From contig CM077149.1 of assembly GCA_039583875.1 (NCBI GenBank), positions 25,185,194 to 25,249,193 on the forward strand: 64,000 nt of DNA, written 5' to 3'. The stretch is from Platanthera guangdongensis. Lineage: Eukaryota; Streptophyta; Magnoliopsida; Asparagales; Orchidaceae. This document shows, piece after piece, positions 33,368-44,900 of the stretch. The notes beneath the pieces are model-generated. The model had not been told where the DNA came from. It made no database searches and saw nothing but the letters and a program-made list of their open reading frames with translations. The translations under genes were made by a program, and so were the position numbers. Numbering within the stretch: position 1 is the first letter of the stretch; each line of letters begins with the position of its first letter.

Positions 33368-33540
33368 GGCAATCGTCGATCGAAGATCGATAATTGTCGC
33401 ATGCAAGATCGGCACTCATCGATCAAAGATCAGCAATCCTCGACCGAAGATCGACAATCGTCGAACACGAGCTCGACATTCGTCGACCGCGAGTTCGGCA
33501 GTCGCCGACCGCGAGCTCGGCATTCACCGACCAAGACAGT
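33368..33540 (+). repeat. 21-22-bp tandem array (TCGTCGA type)
   Basis: Eight diverged units of 21 or 22 bp, such as GGCAATCGTCGATCGAAGATC and GGCAGTCGCCGACCGCGAGC(TC). The core is GGCA-TCGTCGACCG-GAG-TC. It lies 290 bp upstream of a TATA box. Confidence 0.8.
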
Positions 33541-33829
33541 ATTTGTCGACCTGAGTTCGACTATTGGAGGCTTGTCGACTGACGAGCTCACTGTCCCAGC
33601 TTGTGCTCACGCAAAGGACCTCGGCAATATCATGCGAGCTGATCCGCCGAGGTGGCCGAGAACTTTGACTCGTCCAGGTCTATGAGGTACTTTTTACTGT
33701 TTTTCCCCCGCCGGTCTGCCTATAGCCCTTCAAAACAGCATTGTTTGGCTGTCGGCAGACCCAGTAGGGGGTATTTTGGTAACTTCAGGTCAGTCCTATT
33801 TTGTTATTGGCAATTCAGATTCTAAAAAC

Positions 33830-33837
33830 TATAAATA
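33830..33837 (+). promoter_or_regulatory. Tat LTR TATA box
   Basis: TATAAATA followed by GGACCCAAGG, the arrangement seen in the copia LTRs of this window as well. Confidence 0.65.
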
Positions 33838-34106
33838 GGACCCAAGGGGTACCCCAGGGGGCATGCTTTTGGTGCTCTCCTGCTCCAGTTTTCAAGTGCT
33901 TTCTGAGGGTACCTTAGCTCGGCCTCTGGCTAAGGAGAGGAAGCGCTCTCAGATCTTTCGGGTGGGTGGTGGGTCCTCCCCGCCGAGCCCTTGGGTCAGT
34001 TCTTTCCTGTTTTCCTTGTTGTTTTGCTTGCAGGAGCGAAGTAGGTGCGCGATCACTGCTTCACCGAGGGTGAAATCCACAGGAGACCAAGAAATCGGTT
34101 CCAACA

Positions 34107-35515
34107 AGTAGGCCTTCAATATTTTAGCCTTGACCATATGGTATCCAGGAACTTCTTTGACAGATATAATATTTGTTGTGCTCTGAAGAATCCTGAGATG
34201 AAGGAGGAAGAAGACTCTTGATTTTTGATTGATGTTCTTCTTCTTCTTCAGCTTGTTGTTCTTTCTCTGGTCTAGGGCTTCTGATTTCTCTGCTGTGTTA
34301 TTGCCCTGTATATCTTGTTCACTGTGTTTAGACGAGAAGGAAGGAGAGAAATGATTTTCGCTGTGTCTCTGGAAGAAAGAGGAAAATCCTTTTTATATTT
34401 TCCATGAAATCTTCCATCTAAATTTTGAATTCCTTCATTCAATGTTGACGGCCTGGAGAATATTTACATTGATTGATTTCCCCGACTGTCCCATTGAAAA
34501 ATGGCAAGCAATAATCCTGATGAAGTCCATAATCAATGTTGCGTCTAACGGTAATATTCAGAGAATATTTAGCATTGACTACTCAGGAATTATTGCAATA
34601 AATTAAAGGACAGAGGGAGGAAAAGTCCATGTCTGGAAAAGCACGGAAATCGTTGAACAGAGAACCGAATTCGTCGACCTGGGTCCAGATTTCGTCGAGC
34701 TGAGAAGTCAAGTTCATCGACCAGATAATAGTTGTTCGTCGACCTGAGATCCAAGATCGTCAATCTGAGGACAGATGACCGCTTTCTCTAGAACCTTGCC
34801 AATTCTGTGCACCAAGATCGTCGAGCTGAGATTCTAACTTCGTCGATCGAAGAACAGAATTCCACGTTTCTTGGACTTTAGAATGTTGAAGTATCGTGTC
34901 TAGAAATCGTCGACTTGAGAACTGTGTTCGTCGTCCTGAGAACTAGTTTTGTTGAGCTGAGAACTTCTAACTGCTACTTGATAAATCTTGCCAAGAATGT
35001 GGTCTATGTTCGTCGAGCTGAGAAGATGAATTCATCGACTGAAGAATGATTCTTGACTTAGAATACTTGAGTGTTTCTGGTCTTATAGTGTTGAAGTAGA
35101 TGATCCAGAAATCATCGACCTAATAGTCAGATTTGTCGAGATGATATTCTAACTTCGTCGACTGGAGTTCGGTGAGAAGAATTCTGGACTTGGATTGTTG
35201 GAAGTGTAGTGTCCATAGATCGTCGACTTGAGAACCATGTTCGTCGAGCTCAGCTCAGAGAATTTTCTCTGAGTTCATTGAGCTGAGCACGATTATTTGT
35301 CAACCTAAGTTTGACGAACGTCAAACTCATTTTCTGAGTCTTTGAAATTTCTCTAAGTCTTGACTCTTTTGCAGTCTGTTGATGGCTGGTCCATGCAGTG
35401 TTGACTCTAAGGACATGGCCTATACTCTAGGACTCATACATGACCCTAGCTATACATGTTGGGTTAAACATCCTAGTTTAGTGAACCTATCCCAAATCCA
35501 ACTAGGTATCCAACA
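34107..35515 (-). repeat. SIRE 3' LTR, truncated
   Basis: Matches 50993-52401 of the other LTR from AGTAGGCC onward and ends CCAACA on plus (TGTTGG on minus). A TATA box TATAAAAA is at 34390-34397 on minus. Upstream of it on minus, 35330-34650 is dense in TTCGTCGA/TCGACGAA-type words with CTGAGAAC. Confidence 0.9.
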
Positions 35516-35527
35516 ATCACCCCCTAT
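35516..35527 (-). other. SIRE polypurine tract
   Basis: Minus-strand AAATAGGGGGTGAT lies directly before the TGTTGG of the 3' LTR. Confidence 0.8.
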
Positions 35528-36402
35528 TTGTGTGAGGTCACTGATTACAGACTCAAATATTCACAAAGCAAGAAAACATATATCTGGCAGGAAAATTTAA
35601 ATGTGCAGCAGATATATATATATATACAGTAAGATTTGTATCAGAATATAACCAGACAGTTTTTAAAATAATAGAGAGACTTAAACTGTTTAAAGTTTAT
35701 CTCTTCTTCTTGGGCTCCTTGTGTTTCTCCTCTTTACCTTTTCAACTGGCTGAGTAAACTTGATCTCACTGTTTGGATTAGCTACTTGTGTCTTTGTCAC
35801 TATCATGTCAGCAGCACCAATGATATTAAGGGAGGTAGTCCTTGACACTGCAGCTTCAAGATGCATTTTCATATAGTCATCAACATTAAAAAATTTGTTA
35901 GCGTTTGCAAACATGTTAAGTTATTCCTTCCTGTATTTAGACATGGTTGAATATTGAGAAGGATCCTTTCCTTCAGCGTTTGCCTTGTTGATCATGGATA
36001 GGCTAACCAACTCTTGGAACCTGGCCATCCTAACAGTTGTAGCTATTTCTGGATCTTCAAATCTATAGGAGGGGAGGCAGGTCTATTTGGGATTTTAGCT
36101 TTGTGTTCATTAACTTGTTGTTGTTGATGATGTTGCTGTTGTTGATGTTATTTAACAGATGAATAATGCCTCTGCTGGCTGCTTCCTAAAGAGGAGGACC
36201 TACCATGATGTCTCTAAGAGGTTTGAAATTGGGTAGTCCTCTGAGTTGAAGAACTTAAAGCACCAGCAGCAGGTGGAGGAGGAGGATTGTCCTTTCTGAA
36301 TCTCTGAGGAGGTGGGGAGTACTTCCTGCTGTTATTTCTTTCTTTTTGTTGGTTCTTGGATAACCACATCCATGCTAGCATGCCCTTGTATGGTGTGATC
36401 TT
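35528..36402 (-). other. SIRE second-ORF tail and 3' untranslated region
   Basis: Beyond the stop at 36403 the second ORF seems to continue as decayed coding DNA (MLAWMWLSKNQQKERNNSRKYSPPPQRF in pieces, Gln-rich tract near 36110-36150, and a last open piece 35914-35690 rich in basic residues). After 35690 I see only AT-rich DNA with a short TA repeat near 35615. Confidence 0.5.
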
Positions 36403-38613
36403 CTACAGTATATAATATGGAGTGTCATTTACTGGATTTGGTTTTAGGGCAGGAGGTGGAGGAGCCTTTCTCTTCTTAGAGACTTTCTTTTTCTTAGGCT
36501 CGTCATCAGAGTCCTCTTCATCATCATCCTCATCATCAGAGTCTTGAGGAGCATCATACAAAGCATCAATAGCTTTTAGTACAGATTTATCAATGACCTT
36601 TTCAGCCTGAGTAGGAGCTGGAGAAGGAACTGGAGCTGGAATAGTAGAACTGCATATATCTGTCCTTTCAGCAACTAATTTATTTTCTTCTTCTATGTCA
36701 GCCATGATCAGTTCATCAAGATCAGGCATTGGAGAATCATCCATGACAAAAGTTGGAGCATAGATGTCTTTGGGAGGGGATGCAACAATGATGGGATCAG
36801 CTCTGGGTGGAGATGGCAGGACAGGAGCCTCTGAAATGGCAAAACTAGCCTTGAGTTGCTTGGCAACTTTGGGGCTTATTGGTGAGGTGTAGGGGACTAT
36901 AGCCATTGATGGCTTAATGTTGTACTCTAGAAGATTATTAAAATAAACTGTATCAAAAATGTTCAACACCTTTAAGAGATCAACTGTGGGATTTATGATA
37001 AAATCACCAGCAGTGTTTATTTCCTCTGGAAACTGCTCACCCAGATCCATATCAGACTCAATAAAATTAATTAAATCAAATAAATCTTTATCAGCATCTG
37101 CATCTACTATTGCTTCTGCTTTTGCTTCTGTTGCTTCTTTTTTTGCTGTTACTGCTGATGCTGTTACTGCTGTTACTACTGCTTCTACTATTGCTGCTGC
37201 TATTGCTACTTCTGCTACTACTTCATAGAGCATCTCCCCTTGCCTGGTTTCAGTGGGAACTAGAGCCAGACCCCGAACTGAAGATGGAGGAGCAGAGAGA
37301 GCAGAGATGGCATGAGCAAGTGAGGAGATGGAGGAATCTAGAGGTGTAATAGCCTCAGTTATAATACTTTTGAGGAGGGGAGTGAGAAGTCCAATGATTG
37401 ATTGAACAATGGAGGGGTCCAATGGCAGAGATGCAGAGGGTGTGGCATAAGGTGATTCAATTGAAACAGAGGGAGGGATGAAAGATGATGGTGGGGGAGG
37501 AGGTAAAGCATCTATCATTGGAGCATTTGGAGAGGAGGAAGTTTGAATTGGGGATGTGGGCAGAGTGAAGGATGGGATGTTTTCCAGATGGTGGGGTAAG
37601 GGATGGGAAGGTGGGGAGGTAGTTGGTGTAGCATGGGGAGAGGAAGTCGGAGTGTTGGATGGAATATGTGTACCATGTTGGGATGGAGGTGAGGGATGAA
37701 TGTGAATTTGAGTTGGAGATGTATGGATTGGTGATGATGGAGGTGTGGGAGGATGGACTGTGGTGTGGACTGTGGTGGAGGGGAATTGGTGTTCAATCTA
37801 AGGATGAGGTTGGATTGCAGGAGGTGATGGAGGTGGAGGAGGAATATCTTCAGTACTGTGGGGAGTGGCCAAAGCAGCCCTCGTACTCTCAGAAGGCCTG
37901 GTGGAGGAGGAGGAAGCATTGGAGTGCTTGGTGATGCTCCTCTCCCACCTGCCAAAGAGGGCACGGGTGAGCCTCTTAGAAGCATTGACGAATATGGTCG
38001 GGGAGACTAGGGATTCATCAGTTTTTTCCTTCAGGAAGATTCCTAAGATTCTTCCAAAGCAAACATCCTTTTTATTGTTCTTTTTCTAGATCAGCTCAAA
38101 CAGAATCTTAGCCCAGTTCACCTGCTTCTTGTTCACCACTGCACACATCATCAGGAATTGATGTCTGGTTATGTAATCATGGGCAGTGTGCTTGCCCACT
38201 AGAAATTTGTATTCAGTAGAGAGGTTTTTCTTCAGCAGTTTATTAGGGGTTCCTCCAGGATAATCCATCTTACTCAGCATCTCATCAAATTCATCACTAG
38301 TAATTTCTAGTTCCTCTTCACCATTAGTTTATCCAAAGATTTCAGTCAGAACGGCGGGGGTAAGTGAAATAGCATTACCCGATATGGTGCCTGTCATGGT
38401 GTTATCATCTGTGGTTGAGGAAGTATAGACCCACTCTCTGATTTCTGCGCCAACTATCTTGATCCCGGTAGTCTTCTAAGTTTTTAACTGTTGATCTTCA
38501 AGCAGTTGCAAGATGTCCAGGAATATTGTATCTGAGTGTTGGAAGGAATCAAAGTCCACATCAAATCCTGTATCGAATTTCATCGCTTCAAGACTTCCTG
38601 CTGGAATCGCCAT
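36403..38613 (-). pseudogene. SIRE second ORF behind pol (env-like by position)
   Basis: ATG at 38613 (MAIPAGSLEAMKFDTGFDVDFD) and decayed frames down to 36403. The N-terminal half (NAISLTPAVLTEIFG, TAHDYITRHQFLMMCAVVNKKQVNWAKIL) is typical of the extra ORF of SIRE-type elements. The C-terminal 371-codon open piece is Pro/Ser-rich, then has an Ala/Val/Thr tract coded by GCT/GTT-like triplets (about 37110-37230). It ends with an acidic run (DSDDEDDDEEDSDDE) followed by basic PKKKKVSKKRK, a nuclear-signal look. No convincing signal peptide or membrane anchor, so an envelope role is not supported. Confidence 0.7.
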
Positions 38614-38699
38614 TATTTCACCTGTATGAGAAAAACGAGGATCAAGTGCAAGGTAACTGAAAGCACGGGACAGAGGTCGAAGAAAACCAGGATATAAGA

Positions 38700-38996
38700 T
38701 TTTCCGAAATATGAATCGTCAAACTCCGTTCCACGAAAAATAAATAATTCTTCGAGCCGTGATTGACGAAATAAAGTGTAGTTAAATAATTCGTCGAGCT
38801 CAGTCTGAAGATTTGAAAACATTTCGTCTAGCTCCGTTCGACGAAAGTTTTCTGTAGTAGATTCGTCGATCTCCGTTCGACGAAAAGAACTTTACTCACG
38901 GAGAGTTCGTCGACCTCCATTCGATGAATATCTCAAGAACTTTCTCCAGTTCGTCGAGCTCCGTTCGACGAACTTTGAAAAATTCGTCGAGTGCAG
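38700..38996. repeat. TTCGTCGA/TCGACGAA cluster before the SIRE second ORF
   Basis: Repeated inverted pairs such as GTTCGTCGAGCTCCGTTC GACGAAC (near 38947-38971) able to form small hairpins. The same words fill the LTRs and recur at 42380-42640. Confidence 0.85.
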
Positions 38997-39019
38997 ACAA
39001 AAGTTAAATCAAGGCTTCT

Positions 39020-40613
39020 CCATTTATCATACCCAGCTGGTTTATAAAGAATAGATGGTTTCTTTCATCCAAAGGTTTGGTGAAGATATCTGCTCGTTAT
39101 AAATCAGTGTAGATATAGACAAGTTTAATTTTGTTTTTGGCTACACACCCTCTAATGAAATGATTCCTAATGTTTATATGCTTAGGCCTTCTGTGATGGA
39201 CTGGATTTTGTGCTATGAATATAGCACTTACGTTATCACATAATAGAGTTGAATTATTTAAGTTGAAACCATAGTCTAGGAGATGATTCTGAATCCATAA
39301 CATCTGTGAACAACAACTGCCAGCTGCAATGTATTCTGCTTCAGTAGTTGATGTGGACATAGATGATTATTTCTTGTAGAACAGAGATACTAATCTCATA
39401 CCAAGGAACTGACAAGTTCCTAAGGTACTTTTCCTGTTTACCCTGCATCCAGCAAAGTCAGCATCTGAATATCCAATTAAATCAAATTCTGACTCAGTAG
39501 GATACCAAAGGCCTAGACTAGGACAACTCTTTATATATCTCAAAATTCTTTTTAGAAAAACTAGGTGAGATTCTTTAGGGTTCACATGGAACCTAGCACA
39601 AAGACATGTGACAAACATTATATCTGGTCTGCTAGCTGTAAGATATAATTATGACCTAACAATGCCCCTATATAACTTCTGGTCAACAGGTTTCCCATGT
39701 GGATCAGAATCTATTACACATTAGTAACGATAGGTGTTTTCTTTGTTGAAGCATCAACCATCCCAAATTTTTAAGATGCTCTTTAGCATATTTAGCCTGG
39801 GATATCAAGATTCCATCAGGTACCTGCTTCACTTGGAGACCAAGGAAGTAGGAGAGCTCACCCATGTTACTCATTTGAATGGATGAGGTCAGAAAACCTC
39901 TTGCATAGTTTGGAATCCGTAGACCCAAATATAATATCATCTACATATATTTGTACTAACAAGGTTTGGTCCTTATGGTGCCTAGTGAATAATGTTTTAT
40001 CTACAATTCCTCTAATGAATTTATGCTCTATTAGAAAGATAGCTAAGGTCTCATACCATGCTCTTTGAGATTACTTTAGACCATAGAGGGCTTTATGCAA
40101 TCTAAATACATAAGAAGGATTTGTTGGAGAGACAAAACCTGGAGGTTGTTCAACATAAACCTCTTCTTTTTGTACACCATTTAGAAAGGCACTTTTCACA
40201 TCCATCTAGTAGACTTTAAACTTCTTGTAGGCAGCATAGGCAATAAAAATTACGATTGTCTCTAACCTTGCAACTAGTGCAAAGGTTTGATCATAGTCTA
40301 TGCCTTATTCTTGCCTATATCCTTGAGTAACAAGCCTAGCCTTGTTCCTCATAATTGCACCATGGGCATCAAGCTTGTTTCTATATATCCATTTGGTTTC
40401 AATGAGTGGGTAGTTTTTGGGTCTTAGAACCAATTCCCAAACTCTACATCTCTCAAATTGGTTGAGTTCCTCTTGCATTGTAATGATCCAGTGGGGATCT
40501 TGCTCAGCATCTTTTATGCTTTGAGGATTAACTTGAGAGAGAAAACAGGCATGCATCACATCTTGGTTGAGTTTATGCCTTGTCTGTACACCTGCTGATA
40601 TGTCTCCAATCAC
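39020..40613 (-). pseudogene. SIRE reverse transcriptase and RNase H
   Basis: Pieces in order on minus: MQEELNQFERCRVWELV and RLVTQGYRQE (40613-40305), [26 protein letters not shown], the catalytic YVDDIIFGS near 39950-39925, MGELSYFLGLQVKQ, then VNPKESHLVFLKRILRYI and GYSDADFAGCRVNRKST (39618-39367), and STTEAEYIAAGSCCSQ with HINIRNHFIR (39360-39097). Several stops break the frame. The YVDD box is intact. Confidence 0.88.
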
Positions 40614-42130
40614 TTAGGATCTAGGGTGATCCCTTAGTGTGACAAGATCAGTTGGTGGAGTTGGTTCAGCAACATCATTTGGATTTAATTCCTCTTGTGG
40701 AATTATGTTTGTTGTTGAATGAGGTTCAGCCTCTTCCAAAGATTCATCTTCATTGTCTTCAGTAACATATGGAGGAGAGGGTGCTATAGCTTCTTGTGGA
40801 AGGTTTAGTTCACCCATTTTCTCACACAAGTGAGCTACCTGCAAAGTGTTATTGGTAGAAATCTCTTTCTCCTTATAAAACATTTTAGTTTCATCAAAAG
40901 TTACATGTATAGATTCCTCAATTTTTAAATATGATTTATTAAACACCCTATAAGCTTTGCTTACTTGGGAATATCCTGGAAAAATTCCCTCTTCAGCCTT
41001 AGCTTCAAACTTTTTAATATATTTCTTGTTATTATTATGTATATAGCATACACATCCAAATACTTTAAAATAGGTGATTTTAGGTTTCTTCCCTTTAAGT
41101 AATTCATAGGGAGTCCTATTCTTAACTTTATGTATCAAATTTCTATTCAGTACATAATTTGTTGTGCTTACAGCCTCTGTCCAAAAGGATAGTGGCATAT
41201 AACCATCTGCAAGTAATGTGCCCGCAGCTTCAATCAAGGTTCTATTCTTCCTTTCAGCTACCCCATTTTGTTGGGGAGTTCTAGGAGCTGAGAAGTAGTG
41301 TCTGATACCTTCCTTCTAACAGAACTCATGCATAAGAAGAGACTCAAACTCTGTACTATGATTGCTTCTGATCAATGCAACATCAGTAGAGTTCTCAATC
41401 TGTATGATCCTGAGAATATCTGTAAGAACTTTAAAGGTATCTATCTTAGATCTTAGAAAGAACACCTAAGTGAATCTTGAGAAGTCATCTACAATGACTA
41501 GAATATAGGATTTCCCTCCTAGGTTTTGTACAGTAATATATCCAAATAGGTCCATGTGTAGCAAGTACAAAATCCTAGGTGAATCACTTTTATTAACAAA
41601 TTTAAAACTAGATTTAGTTTGCTTGCCTAGTTGACAAGCCCTACAAAGGTCTTCCTTCTTGTAGGGACCAGAAGGTAAGCCTCTTACAAGGCTGTCTTTA
41701 GATAGCCTAACAACATTTTTCATGTTTACATGTCGTAGTCTTTTATGTCATAATTCATTTTGATTGCAAACAATATTAAGCAGACAAATATCTGAATTAA
41801 CAGAAAGAAAATCAACTAAGTATATGTTTCCTTGTCTATTTCCAAGAAAAACTTTTTGTTTTTCATTATTAAAAATAATGCAGGATGTAGAGTTAAAGTG
41901 TACCTGATAACCTTCATCACATAATTGGTTGATAGAGATGAGGTTATGCTCGAGTCCTTTTACCTAAGTGACCTTCTTCAATATGACTGCTCCAATCCTT
42001 ACTTCTCCATAGCCTTCAGACTGGCCACACTTTGAATCACCAAAGATTACTTTTGGTCCTAGCTTGGACTTATAATTGTGTTAATTGTCCTTGCTGCCAG
42101 TCATGTGTTTGGAGCATCCACTGTCCAGAT
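40614..42130 (-). pseudogene. SIRE protease and integrase
   Basis: Protease active-site region LDSGCSKHMTGSKD near 42125-42075. Integrase: CRACQLGKQTKSSF with preceding His region (41723 down), LLHMDLFGYITVQNLGGKSYIL (first D), then IRSNHSTEFES in which the second catalytic Asp reads Asn (near 41375), and TPQQNGVAERKNRTL (E). The open piece 41237-40614 has the C-terminal VFGCVCYIHNNNKKYIKKFEAKAEEGIF in pieces. Stops occur in the core. The element cannot make active integrase. Confidence 0.85.
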
Positions 42131-42241
42131 ACTATAGTTGATTAACAACTGGACAGCTCTTCACCTGCAGAGAAAATAATTAATTGTTCTTGACCCAGGT
42201 TACCTTGGTTACTTTATTTTGCTAATAGGAAAAACTTGAAA

Positions 42242-44291
42242 TCACAGAAATTCAGGTTGTGATTTATATCCTAACGGGTGATAACTTTTAGGTGGAATTA
42301 TCCAATCAGTAAGTGGGTTAAATGGTTTCCTAGTTTGATTAGAGTTGTTCTCATAATTATAATTTTTACCAAGTCTGACTGGGTTCGATGAAATGTTGTG
42401 AGTTCGTCGACCAGAGTTTGACGAAACGGGATGAGATCGTCGATCTTTGCTCAGAGAATGAACATGTTCATTTTTTGTACCCCAAGTTCGTCGACATCTG
42501 CTCGACGAACCATATAGAGTTCGTCGATCGCAGTAAGATGAATAATTATTATATAGAGTTGCATTTAGAGTTCGTTGACTAGAGCTCGACGAACTTGCCA
42601 CATTTCGTCGATTTGAGTTCGACGAAATCTGCTGAACTTTGTTTTTGTCTAAGGTTTTCTGATTCTGATTTTTCTTGTTTTTATGTTTGATTTCAGTTTG
42701 ATTGTTGTTCATTACTTCTTTATTCTTAGCTCTCACAAATTTAATGGGGGTTGATAATATGTTCTTATTGAGAATGGGGGGTAAACTTGATGATGCACAC
42801 AAGCCCAGTTTTCCATTTAGTGTGGCATTGGCTGTGCTTGTGATGTCCATCAGCCTAAGGCTTCTCCCATTGAGAGATTCCTCAAGTTGTTTTACCTCCA
42901 TAGTTCAGTTTTTAAAGCAATAATTTGCTCATTAGCTAGTGTAAGTTCATCTTTTAGCTTAGTATTTTCAGCAATCAGAGTTTCTTGATTAGCTAATTTT
43001 TCCCTAAGTGTTTTAATTTCCTTTTCAGAGTTTATTAAATCAAAACACATGGTTTTAAATTCAAATTTGAAAGCATCAGAATAATAGTCAAAAGATAAAA
43101 GTACCTAATCAGCTTCTGTTTCTAAAGCTTCTTCATTTTCAGATTCTTCCTCTTCATCTGATTGACTTCTTGAGGCCTCAATGGCCATGAGGCAGACTTC
43201 TTTGGCCCTTGCCTCTTCTTCTTCTTCACTGGAAATTGAAGATGTTGATTCATCTTCAGTTTCACTCCAGTATTCAGCTACAAAGCCTTTCTCCATCTTT
43301 TTATATTTGTTGGAGGAAGGCCTGCTGCTTTGCTGTCTTCTTGAATCCTTCTCTCTTCTTCTTTCTTTCTTTTGATTCTCTGGACAAACTGAGATGAAGT
43401 GTCCAGGTTTTCTGCAGCCAAAGCAAACTATCTATTTTGTAGGGGTTTTGTCATACCTTGGCTTGTCATCCTGCTTGGATGACTTCTTCCTGAAGTCTTT
43501 TCTTGTCATTTTATAAAATATTTTGGCAAGCAGACTCATCAACTCTTCAGTGACTGTTGAGGCTTCAGATTCTTTAACAGCCTTGAATGCCAGGTTGTGT
43601 TAATTCCTGGCTGGTGGAGGTGTCCTTTTCTCTGCTGCTTCTCTGGATTTAATGAGCTACTCATAGGACTTGAGCTTTCCCAAAAGAGATTCAGTGGAAA
43701 TCTCATATAAGCTTCTGGCCTCCTTGATTGGCCAGATCCTTGATTCTCATATGCTTGGGAAGCACATAAGGATCTTGTCATTCACCTCAGTGAGGGTGAT
43801 GTACTTATCTAAGGTCTTTAGCTCATTGATGATTGAGCTCAGCCTGTTGTACATATCTGCAATAGATTCTACTTCATCTTTCTTGAAGTTCTCATATTGG
43901 GATATGAGATTGGATCTTCTATCTTTCCTCTCATCAACTGATCCAGCTACCATTTGGTTGAGAGAGTCCCAAATGGCCTTAGCTGATGTGCATTCTGCAC
44001 TTTTTGGAAAATGTCATCAGATAATGTTTGGGCCAGAATGTTCATGGCCTTTCCATTAGAAACCTTGGCTTTCTTTTGTGCTTCAGTCCACTCAAGTGGT
44101 GGAACTGCATTAGTGCTTGAAGCTGCTGTAGATGTAAAGGCAGTTGCTTGAGGAGGCCCTGTCAAAATAGAGTTGTAGATGTCCTCATCAATAGAATTCA
44201 TATATAATTTTATTCTTGCCTTCTAGATGGTAAACTTATTTAGGTTGCACACTGGAGGTCTCGTGCTTGCGTAGTCTTTGTTCTGTGCCAT
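42242..44291 (-). pseudogene. SIRE gag with long spacer
   Basis: ATG at 44291 (MAQNKDYASTRPPVC). Gag core reads WTEAQKKAKVSNGKAMNILAQTL and ERKDRRSNLISQYENFKKDEVESIADMYNRLS (pieces at 44201-43947 and 43953-43747). A CCHC knuckle CFGCRKPGHFISVC lies near 43430-43390, then a Ser/Glu-rich acidic stretch (43296-43105), a helical stretch near 43020-42910 and a Ser/Arg-rich spacer (42901-42242). In the spacer the TTCGTCGA words encode repeats of the form S-S-x-x-R-R-T. Several stops are present. Confidence 0.82.
42380..42640. repeat. TTCGTCGA/TCGACGAA cluster inside the SIRE gag spacer
   Basis: About ten half-sites in 260 bp, the same words as in the LTR and ahead of the second ORF, here within a stretch that is open on the minus strand. 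Confidence 0.8.
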
Positions 44292-44381
44292 GCTGTGAAT
44301 ATAAACTTAATAGAAGTAAAAGTCAGATCTAACACAGGATCTTTTGGTTTAAGGGTTAACTTATACAACTAAAGGAACCTT

Positions 44382-44393
44382 GCTCTGATACAA
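44382..44393 (-). other. SIRE primer binding site
   Basis: Minus-strand TTGTATCAGAGC, one base from the usual TGGTATCAGAGC form, two bases inside the LTR end TTACTTTCA. Confidence 0.7.
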
Positions 44394-44395
44394 AT

Positions 44396-44900
44396 TGAAA
44401 GTAAGGGTTAGATCTGAAATACTCTGGTGGTGGGGGGGTGAATAAAGTATCTTGAAAACTTAAAAACTTTTGTTGTAAATAAAAGCATACCTAAGATAAA
44501 TTAATCTAGCACTTATCACATGCATAGCAAAACCAAATATAATAAACACAGTAACCTAGCTAGCACAGTTACAGCAAGAACAAAAGAAAAGGTGCAACCA
44601 GACAACACAAAAATTTTATAGTGGTTCCCAAACCTGGGTACATCCACTCTTCTACCACCCTGGTAGGAATCCACTCAGCTTTTTGATCAGGTGACTGCCA
44701 CCAATGAGATTTTTATCAGGTGATCAAAAACCAACGGAAGTCTTTTGATCAGGAGACTTGCAAATAAGAATAACTTTTGAAGGGAGTTAAAGAACCCTTT
44801 TTACAGTCTGGGTGAGAGAGTGATTATGTCCTCTTTTTCTCAAAATACAACTGAGAAGACTTTAGTGGATATATGATGTTAGCAAAAGCTCCCCCTGAGA
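44396..44900 (-). repeat. SIRE 5' LTR, inner part
   Basis: Plus-strand TGAAAGTAAGG start (minus CA end) next to the primer site. Continues at 50955 after the copia-2 insertion. This part has no counterpart in the truncated left LTR. Confidence 0.75.
44896..44900. repeat. Copia-2 target site duplication, left
   Basis: TGAGA, identical to 50950-50954. Confidence 0.93.

Larger units (their letters stand above)
1..34106 (+). mobile_element. Tat-clade Ty3/gypsy LTR retrotransposon, 5' end off-window, interrupted
   Basis: Remnant of a large Ty3/gypsy element of the Tat clade. Order seen: RT, RT-linked RNase H, a second plant-type RNase H, integrase, a long tandem array, two minus-strand genes, then a region with a 21-22-bp array and a TATA box that is probably its 3' LTR. 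Two RNase H domains, 3' tandem repeats and antisense ORFs are known traits of Tat elements. It is interrupted by Athila (7861-20252), a tandem duplication and copia-1 (25581-33122), and stops at 34106 against a truncated SIRE LTR. I could not fix the start of its 3' LTR. Joining the parts across the insertions is inference from matching target duplications and continuous antisense reading frames. Confidence 0.8.
33123..34106 (+). mobile_element. Right end of the Tat element, probably part of its 3' LTR
   Basis: Continues the CTCGCC/GGCGAG-rich Tat DNA after copia-1. It contains the TATA box of antisense gene A, a 21-22-bp array (33368-33540), an inverted repeat GGTCTGCC/GGCAGACC around 33712-33760, AGTAGGGGGTATTTTGG near 33764, and a TATA box at 33830-33837 with likely start region after it. 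No gene seen. The sequence stops at the truncated SIRE LTR at 34107. Confidence 0.6.

Noticed and set aside
37110..37349. Plus-strand poly-leucine frame
   Set aside because: Shadow of the triplet-rich Ala/Val tract of the minus-strand SIRE second ORF.
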